NCBI RefSeq assembly: GCF_918698005.1
Contig: NZ_CAKKLJ010000004.1
Coordinates: 328,561-392,560 of the forward strand
Reading direction: 5' to 3'
From: Microbacterium sp. Bi121
GTDB taxonomy: Bacteria; Actinomycetota; Actinomycetes; Actinomycetales; Microbacteriaceae
DNA length: 64,000 bases
The notes under the pieces are model-generated. The model was not told the origin of the DNA and made no database searches. It saw only the letters and a list, made by a program, of their open reading frames with translations. Positions 54,556-64,000 of this stretch are shown here, one piece after another. Position 1 is the stretch's first letter. Every line of letters begins with the position of its first letter. The position numbers were made by a program, and so were the translations under genes.

Positions 54556-55458
54556 TCAGCGGGCACGCGGATGCGACGTCGCGTAGATGTCGCGCAGCGT
54601 GTCGACCGAGACATGCGTGTAGATCTGCGTGGTCGCCACGGACGCGTGTCCGAGCAGCTCCTGCACGACGCGCACATCCGCGCCGCCCTGCAGAAGATGA
54701 GTGGCGAACGAGTGCCGCAGCGTGTGAGGCGAGACCTCCGACGTGATCTGGGCGCGCTCTGCGGCCGATCTGATCACCAACCACGCGCTCTGCCGCGACA
54801 GCGGGGCCCCGCGGGCGCCGAGGAACAGCCGCGCCGACGCCCTGCCCTTCGCCGCGAGAGCCGGCCTGACCCGCGTGAGGTACGCACCGACGGCATCCCG
54901 GGCGAACGATCCGATCGGCACGATCCGCTCCTTCGCCCCCTTGCCGCGAAGGCGCAGCACATCGCCGTGGGCGAGGTCGTCGACGTCCAGCCCGACCGCC
55001 TCCGAGACGCGCGCGCCGGTGGCGTACAGCAGTTCGAGCAGTGCGCGATCCCTGATGCCGAGAGGATCCTCGGCGGATGGGGCCGCAAGCAGCCGCTCGA
55101 CCTGATCGATCGTCAGGGCCTTCGGCAGCCGCTGCGGCATCTTCGGCGGTCGAAGCCGGCCAGTCGGATCCTCGACCTCGATCCCCTCCCGGACCAGGAA
55201 CCTGTGCAGCCCGCGCACGGACGACTGCAGTCGGGCGAGACTCGTCGCCGCCGGCGCCGGAACGACGGACGAGCGGTCGGCGATGAAGCGGCCGATGATC
55301 GCACCCGTCACAGCCGTCGTGTCGTCGATCCCGGCATCCGACAGCCATTGAAGATACACGGCGAGATCGCGCCGATACGCGCCGACCGTGTGCTCCGACA
55401 GGCCGCGCTCGATCGTGATGTGCCGCAGGTAGGCGTCCACCGCCCGATCCACGCGCAT
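54556..55458 (-). CDS. xerD: site-specific tyrosine recombinase XerD
   Basis: A 300-residue recombinase resolving chromosome dimers at dif. The core is [37 protein letters not shown] with the nucleophile tyrosine, and the first arginine is in [14 protein letters not shown]. An N-terminal SAM-like region precedes it. The ATG at 55458 is just two bases before the stop of the Nudix gene. Confidence 0.93.
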   Translation of the reverse strand: MRVDRAVDAYLRHITIERGLSEHTVGAYRRDLAVYLQWLSDAGIDDTTAVTGAIIGRFIADRSSVVPAPAATSLARLQSSVRGLHRFLVREGIEVEDPTGRLRPPKMPQRLPKALTIDQVERLLAAPSAEDPLGIRDRALLELLYATGARVSEAVGLDVDDLAHGDVLRLRGKGAKERIVPIGSFARDAVGAYLTRVRPALAAKGRASARLFLGARGAPLSRQSAWLVIRSAAERAQITSEVSPHTLRHSFATHLLQGGADVRVVQELLGHASVATTQIYTHVSVDTLRDIYATSHPRAR

Positions 55459-55460
55459 GG

Positions 55461-59419
<3,959 letters not shown>

Positions 59420-59423
<4 letters not shown>

Positions 59424-60328
59424 GATGCCGCTCCTCGCCAGCCCGCCACCGGCAGCTGGAACTTGCGCACGAGCCGATCGGTGAACGCGGCCGGGTGCAG
59501 ACGCGCCAGGCGCACTGGCCGCGAGGACCGGCGAGCCACGACGCGAGCACCGGGCGGCAGCTCGTGCGAGCGGCGTCCGTCGCACCAGAGGATTCCGGTT
59601 CCTGAGGTGCGCTCGAGCATCTCGATCGCCACCGAGGCGTCAGGACTGACGACGAGAGGGCGTGCGAAGAGGGCGTGCGCCGACAGCGGGATGACAGCGA
59701 TGGCCTCGACCGTCGGCCAGATGACGGGTCCGCCGGCGGAGAAGTTGTATGCGGTCGAACCCGTTGGCGTCGAGATCACCATGCCGTCGCACCCGTAGCT
59801 CGACAACGGTCGGCCGTCGATCTCGACGACGACCTCGATCATCCGCTCGCGGCTGGCCTTCTCGACCGTCGCCTCGTTCAGCGCCCAGGTCTCGTAGACC
59901 ACGGCGCCGGCGGCGTCCTTCACACGGACCGCGAGAGCCAGACGCTCTTCGACGGTGTAGTCACGGTCGATGACGCGCTGCACGGCGTCATCCATGGCGT
60001 CGCGCTCGATCTCGGCGAGGAAGCCGACGTGTCCCATGTTGATGCCGAGCACCGGGGCGCTGCGGGTGCCGCGCACGAGTTCGGCAGCGCGCAGGATCGT
60101 GCCGTCGCCCCCGAGAACGATGGCGAGCTCGAGATCGTCGACGTGGACGTCGCCGAGCACATCCACGTCGGAGAAGTCGCCGTCGACCGCGGAGAGCTCG
60201 GCTCGATCCTCGTTCGACAGCACGGGATGCGCGCCTGCGGCGCGGAGCAGTTCGATGACTCGACGGGCCGCAGTGACCGTTTCGTCCCGGCCGGCATGGG
60301 CGACGACCAGGATGTTGCGCTCGTTCAT
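59420..60328 (-). CDS. nadK: NAD kinase
   Basis: A 302-residue enzyme phosphorylating NAD+ to NADP+. The motif is ELAIVLGGDGTILRAAEL, followed by INMGHVGFLAEIERD and DGMVISTPTGSTAYNFSAGG, all typical. The ATG at 60328 overlaps the tlyA stop (ATGA). Confidence 0.95.
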
Positions 60329-61122
60329 CGTCCTCCCGCCAGCTCGTCGATGCGTCCTGTCCATTGTGACGGATTGCTGCCGCGTCCGGGCGCCATGTGG
60401 ACGAGGAACTCGGCGTTTCCGTGCGTGCCGAGGATCGGCGAGGCGATGATCCCGAGCATCCCGAGCCCGACGTCCCATCCGTGCCACACGACACGGGCTA
60501 CGGCATCGGCGCGGGTGGCAGGGTCGGTGACGAGACCGCCTCGGACGGCGGTCCGGCCGACCTCGAACTGCGGCTTGACGAGGACGATGACGTCCGCATC
60601 GGATGCCGCGACACCGGCGGCCGCCGGAAGGATCAGTTCGAGCGAGATGAACGAGAGGTCCCCGACGATGAGACCTGGCGCCTCGGATTCGCCGGTGGCA
60701 TCAGCGAGAGTCTGCGGCGTCATGTAGCGGACGTTGAATCCTTCGACGTCGACGACGCCGGGATCGGCCGCGATCGATGCCGCGAGCTGGCCGTGGCCGA
60801 CGTCGACGGCGAGCACCTTACGAGCACCGCGTTCGCGGAGCACTTGCGTGAAACCGCCGGTCGATGCGCCCATGTCGAGCGCGAGCCGCCCGTCTGTCGA
60901 AACATCGAAGGCGTCCAGCGCTGCGACAAGCTTGTGGGCTCCCCGGCTGACGTAGTGGTCGGTCTCAGCGACGACGATCTCGGCGGTGTCGGCCACGGCC
61001 GTCGACGGTTTGATGATCTGGCGGCCGTTCACGCTCACGAGTCCGCCGGCGATCAGGGTTGCCGCGTGCGTTCGGGAGCGTGCGAGTCCGCGGGAGGCGA
61101 GAGCGGCGTCGAGGCGCGTCAC
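60325..61122 (-). CDS. tlyA: TlyA family rRNA methyltransferase
   Basis: A 265-residue protein. The N-terminal S4 domain (RLDAALASRGLARSRTHAATLI) is followed by a SAM methyltransferase domain with LDMGASTGGFTQVLRERGARK and LIVGDLSFISLELILP. TlyA methylates the 2'-hydroxyl of 16S and 23S rRNA cytidines and affects capreomycin sensitivity. The GTG at 61122 overlaps the stop of the small upstream gene. Confidence 0.94.
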   Translation of the reverse strand: MTRLDAALASRGLARSRTHAATLIAGGLVSVNGRQIIKPSTAVADTAEIVVAETDHYVSRGAHKLVAALDAFDVSTDGRLALDMGASTGGFTQVLRERGARKVLAVDVGHGQLAASIAADPGVVDVEGFNVRYMTPQTLADATGESEAPGLIVGDLSFISLELILPAAAGVAASDADVIVLVKPQFEVGRTAVRGGLVTDPATRADAVARVVWHGWDVGLGMLGIIASPILGTHGNAEFLVHMAPGRGSNPSQWTGRIDELAGGR

Positions 61123-61310
61123 CGGTCTCCTGGCGAGGGCTTCTCCTGGCCCTTGTCGTATGAGTCCAGCTTCGTCCCGCTCTCAAGTCTGCGGAACAGG
61201 TCGTCGTGGACTGCCGTGTACGCGTCCGCCCTGGCTGCCAGCGGCTGGCCTTCGATCAGACGCAGACGGCTCCACAGACCATCGGTCGGCTGCGGCGTCT
61301 CGTCGTTCAC
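61119..61310 (-). CDS. small conserved protein next to tlyA
   Basis: A 63-residue protein with LIEGQPLAARADAYTAVHDDLFRRLE in the middle, probably helical. A small gene at this position between the HAD hydrolase and tlyA is a regular feature of actinobacteria (like Rv1693), so it is likely real. Function unknown. Confidence 0.75.
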   Translation of the reverse strand: MNDETPQPTDGLWSRLRLIEGQPLAARADAYTAVHDDLFRRLESGTKLDSYDKGQEKPSPGDR

Positions 61311-61319
61311 GATTCCACT

Positions 61320-62351
61320 CTATGGCCGGTGGAAGGGATCGTCGTAGAGCCGCTCCGGGACCCTGAGCACGAAGACCGGGGTGCCGGAGTCCCAGATGGC
61401 GTGTGCACCCGCTCGGACGAGGTCGATGTGCCGCTTGCCCTCGGCGAGGATCTCGACATCTCCCCCGACGACGCGGACCGTGGCACCGTTGACCGTGACG
61501 GCGCCGTCCTGGCGCTCGATCTTCGGGTACGGCTCATGCAGTTCGCGCAGATCGCTGAGGATGTAGGTCGGTCTGGATCCTTCGGGAGCGGCGAGAACGT
61601 GCTTCGGTCGGTCGATGCCCGTCAGGACGAGCACGGAGTCGATCCCGACGCGGGCAGCCCCCATGATGTCGGTGTCGAGGCGGTCGCCGATGAACAGGGT
61701 CTTGTGCGCCTTGAAGCGGGCGATCGCCTCTTCGAAGATCGGAACCTCTGGCTTGCCTGCGACGGTCGCAAGGCGTCCGATAGCGGTGTGGACGGCCGAG
61801 ACCAGGGTGCCGTTGCCGGGGGCGACACCGCGCTCGCGCGGAATCGTCCAGTCGCTGTTGGTGGCGATCCAGGGAATGCCGCCTTCTTCCTCGGGGACCT
61901 TGAGTGCGAACGCCGCTTCAGCGAGGTCCGTCCAGGCCACCTCCGGGGCGAATCCCTGCACGACGGCATCCGGGGCGTCGTCCGCGCTGCGGGTGACGCG
62001 ATAACCGGCCTTCTCCGCCTCGACGACGAGCCCCTCTCCCCCGACGATGAGCAACGTCGCCGGAGCGGGAACCATGGTCGAGAGCAGGCGCATGGCCGCC
62101 TGAGGGCTGGTGACGACATCCTCGGCAGCGACGGTCAGCCCGAGCTCGGTGAGGTGGCCGGCCACGGATGCGTCGGTGCGTGAGGCGTTGTTCGTGATGT
62201 ACCCGACGCGCCGCTTCTCCGCGACGCGGTTCAGGCTCTCCACCGCATGCGGGAGCGCACCTGCGCCGGCGTACACGACCCCGTCGAGGTCAGCGAGAAC
62301 GACGTCGACGCCGTCCAAGGGGGTCGGGCGCGTCTTGGAGAAGAGTCCCAC
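61320..62351 (-). CDS. HAD-IIA family hydrolase
   Basis: A 343-residue NagD-like phosphatase. The first motif VVLADLDGVVYAG carries the nucleophile aspartate; IGYITNNASRTD-type motif II (GYITNNASR) and FIGDRLDTDIMGAARVG motif IV follow. The substrate is unknown. The GTG at 62351 is directly after the upstream gene end. It lies upstream of the small gene and tlyA. Confidence 0.9.
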   Translation of the reverse strand: MGLFSKTRPTPLDGVDVVLADLDGVVYAGAGALPHAVESLNRVAEKRRVGYITNNASRTDASVAGHLTELGLTVAAEDVVTSPQAAMRLLSTMVPAPATLLIVGGEGLVVEAEKAGYRVTRSADDAPDAVVQGFAPEVAWTDLAEAAFALKVPEEEGGIPWIATNSDWTIPRERGVAPGNGTLVSAVHTAIGRLATVAGKPEVPIFEEAIARFKAHKTLFIGDRLDTDIMGAARVGIDSVLVLTGIDRPKHVLAAPEGSRPTYILSDLRELHEPYPKIERQDGAVTVNGATVRVVGGDVEILAEGKRHIDLVRAGAHAIWDSGTPVFVLRVPERLYDDPFHRP

Positions 62352-63851
62352 TCAGGATTCCTCCTTCGGAGTCTCCTGAGGTTCAGGCGTGGACGGCTCC
62401 GTGGAGGCAGAGGGCTCGTCGTCGATATCGTCGTCGAACTCGCCTTCGATCAGTCCGTCCTCGATGAAGATCTCTTCGTCGTCCTCGTCGTTAAGACCCA
62501 GGGCATCCGCTGCGACTTCTGCGCGTGCACTCCAGAAGGCTGCCTCTTCTTCGCGGCCGAGATCCTCGAGGACGGCAGCGTGCGCGCCGAACAGGGCGGG
62601 GCTCCACTCGAAAGCGCGGTCCGGATCGAGTTCAGGAATCTGCAGCTCGCCGAGCGCGAGTTCAGCTTCGCCCTGGTCGAGACGCGCGCCGGACATCGCA
62701 ATGGCCAGTGCGACGCGCACCGGGGTCGGCAGGGTGGCACGGTCGACTGCGCGACCGGCTTCGAGTGCGCGGTCGGGGCGACCGACGCCGCGTTCGCTGT
62801 CGACCATGAGGGCTATCTGGTCGTCCTTGCCCGAGATGCGACGGTACGTACGCAGTTCGCGCAGCGCGAGGGCGAAGTCACCGGTGGCGTAAGCGGTGAT
62901 ACCGAGAGTCTCGCGGACGATCGCGATGCGCCCAGCCCGACGGGATGCCGCGAGGGCATGCTTGTGGGCGAGTTCAGGATCCTCATCGATGAGCTGGGAC
63001 GCCATCGCGAGGTGACGAGCGACCTGCTCGGCGTTCTCCTTGCTCAGCGTCTTCAGCTCGTTGCGAGCAGACTTGTGCAGGTCGTCCGCGGTGACCTCTT
63101 CGGGCACGATCGGGTCATCGTGGCGCGGTCGGTCATCAGACTGCCGATCAGTACGCTCGCGTCCTGCGCCTCCACGTTGCGGGAAGCCGCGGCCCTCAGA
63201 GTTCCGGGAATCGGTACGGCGGTCGTCGCGACGCTGATGGCCCCCGCCGTCGCGCTGCTGGTAACCGTCCTCGCGGCGGTCACCGTCGCGACGGGGCGCG
63301 ACACCATCACGACGTTGGTAACCGCCCTCGCGGCGGTCACCGTCACGACGAGGAGCAGCACCATCACGACGCTGGTAACCACCTTCGCGCTGCTGGTAGC
63401 CGCCTTCGCGGCGGTCGCCATCACGACGCGGCGCAGCACCATCGCGACGCTGGTATCCGCCTTCACGGCGGTCACCATCACGACGGGGCGCGGCACCATC
63501 GCGACGCTGGTAACCACCCTCACGACGGTCACCATCACGACGAGGAGCAGAACCATCACGACGCTGGTAACCACCTTCACGCGGCTGGTAGCCGCCTTCA
63601 CGACGGTCACCATCACGACGAGGAGCAGCACCGTCACGACGAGGAGCAGCACCATCGCGACGCTGGTGACCACCCTCACGGCGGTCACCGTCACGACGAG
63701 GCGCGGCGCCGTCACGACGAGGCGCGGCGCCGTCACGGCGCGGTGCGCCAGTGCGGCCTTCAGAGCCGGAGTTCTCAGTACGTGGCCGGCGGGGGCGGTC
63801 GTCCCGGCGGTCGTCATCGCGTCGTGGTCGGCGCTCGTCGTCGTTCGGCAT
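62352..63851 (-). CDS. TPR-like protein with Arg/Asp/Gly tandem-repeat N-terminus
   Basis: A 499-residue protein. Residues 37-203 consist of tandem copies of a 19-residue unit RRDGAAPRRDGDRREGGYQ (57 bases), with small variations, giving a highly charged and probably disordered region. Residues about 250-450 are helical TPR-like (RNELKTLSKENAEQVARHLAMA, YATGDFALALRELRTYRRISG). The last 50 residues are acidic. An equivalent TPR gene (Rv1691) occupies this position in Mycobacterium. The antisense strand is open over the repeat but is not a gene. Confidence 0.8.
   Translation of the reverse strand: MPNDDERRPRRDDDRRDDRPRRPRTENSGSEGRTGAPRRDGAAPRRDGAAPRRDGDRREGGHQRRDGAAPRRDGAAPRRDGDRREGGYQPREGGYQRRDGSAPRRDGDRREGGYQRRDGAAPRRDGDRREGGYQRRDGAAPRRDGDRREGGYQQREGGYQRRDGAAPRRDGDRREGGYQRRDGVAPRRDGDRREDGYQQRDGGGHQRRDDRRTDSRNSEGRGFPQRGGAGRERTDRQSDDRPRHDDPIVPEEVTADDLHKSARNELKTLSKENAEQVARHLAMASQLIDEDPELAHKHALAASRRAGRIAIVRETLGITAYATGDFALALRELRTYRRISGKDDQIALMVDSERGVGRPDRALEAGRAVDRATLPTPVRVALAIAMSGARLDQGEAELALGELQIPELDPDRAFEWSPALFGAHAAVLEDLGREEEAAFWSARAEVAADALGLNDEDDEEIFIEDGLIEGEFDDDIDDEPSASTEPSTPEPQETPKEES
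63243..63743. repeat. 57-bp coding tandem repeat
   Basis: Five near-complete 57-base units plus partial ones lie in the N-terminal coding region of the TPR-like gene. They code for RDG/RREGG-rich peptide. Copy number could vary by slippage. Confidence 0.8.
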
Positions 63852-63882
63852 GTACTGATTCTCTCAACTCTTCTGTTAACGC

Positions 63883-63914
63883 AAAATGGCCACCCTGCTT
63901 TGGGTGGCCATTTT
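63883..63914 (-). terminator. rRNA operon terminator
   Basis: Perfect 13-base arms AAAATGGCCACCC and GGGTGGCCATTTT separated by six bases, directly after the 5S gene on the minus strand. The T-rich 3' arm supplies the U tract. Confidence 0.9.
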
Positions 63915-63922
63915 GACTAAAA

Positions 63923-64000
63923 GGAGTCCGGCGGTGTCCTACTCTCCCACAGGGTCCCCCCTGCAGTACCATCGGCGCTGTGAGGCTTAGCTTCCGGGTT
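63923..64000 (-). rRNA. rrf: 5S rRNA, 3' part, cut by window edge
   Basis: On the minus strand it reads AACCCGGAAGCTAAGCC, then GCGCCGATGGTACTGCAG and GTGGGAGAGTAGGACACCG to the end, which are conserved 5S positions. The 5' part lies outside the window. The exact 3' end is within a few bases. Confidence 0.93.

Noticed and set aside
63243..63743. Regular repeats that at first look like a CRISPR array
   Set aside because: Units are contiguous, in frame and code for peptide repeats; there are no unique spacers and no cas genes.
62247..63920. Long plus-strand open frame (over 500 codons) opposite the TPR-like gene
   Set aside because: It exists because the antisense of the 57-bp repeats and of high-GC codons lacks stops; the Thr/Val-rich product has no domain and covers the terminator and two genes.

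Overview
The window is high-GC DNA from an actinobacterium, most likely Microbacterium or a close relative in Microbacteriaceae. The gene order tlyA-nadK-recN-pyrG-nudix-xerD-parA-scpA-scpB-rlu-cmk-der is the usual actinobacterial housekeeping order. An imuA-imuB-dnaE2 mutasome is present, and coding is dense with many 1-4 base start/stop overlaps. The assignment is an inference from content, since no 16S sequence is in view.

1-26715 is ordinary chromosome. It holds lpdA, then a glycerol/ether-lipid style cluster (glpD, TetR regulator, AGPS-like flavoprotein, diacylglycerol-kinase family protein), an SDR, and a type III polyketide synthase-methyltransferase-flavin hydroxylase set. After these come a CYTH protein, a small A24 peptidase, the imuA-imuB-dnaE2 operon, two membrane proteins (ICMT-like and DedA), an RclA-like flavoprotein, and several small stress or enzyme genes.

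26755-40812 is a mobile island of about 14 kb. It is bounded by a 47-bp direct repeat and inserted in the 3' part of tRNA-Pro(GGG). The intact tRNA is at 40771-40844 and the displaced 3' remnant is at 26755-26801. A tyrosine integrase (39499-40641) lies beside the tRNA. The cargo looks like anti-phage defence: a Ser/Thr kinase with an unknown C-terminal domain, an unknown 362-residue protein, a 1389-residue STAND-type NTPase with an N-terminal Mrr-like nuclease motif (Avs-like), and a minus-strand operon of SIR2, HerA and two unrecognised genes. This is the most interesting part of the window. SIR2-HerA and Avs proteins are known defence types, but the two extra genes and the kinase pair may be undescribed.

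40844-47985 returns to chromosome. It has a GNAT, a lysoplasmalogenase-like protein, an S4 protein, a Nudix protein, a nucleosidase, a branched-chain amino acid dehydrogenase, an unknown protein, a tandem HD-GYP/LuxR protein and an AhpD-like protein.

47987-63851 is one long minus-strand block. It carries genome maintenance and growth functions: der, cmk, tyrA, rlu, scpB, scpA, parA, xerD, nudix, pyrG, recN, nadK, tlyA, a small ORF, a HAD hydrolase and a TPR-like protein with a tandem-repeat N-terminus. It follows the terminator of an rRNA operon whose 5S gene is cut by the window edge. A dispersed inverted-repeat element contributes codons to the N-termini of four consecutive genes in this block.
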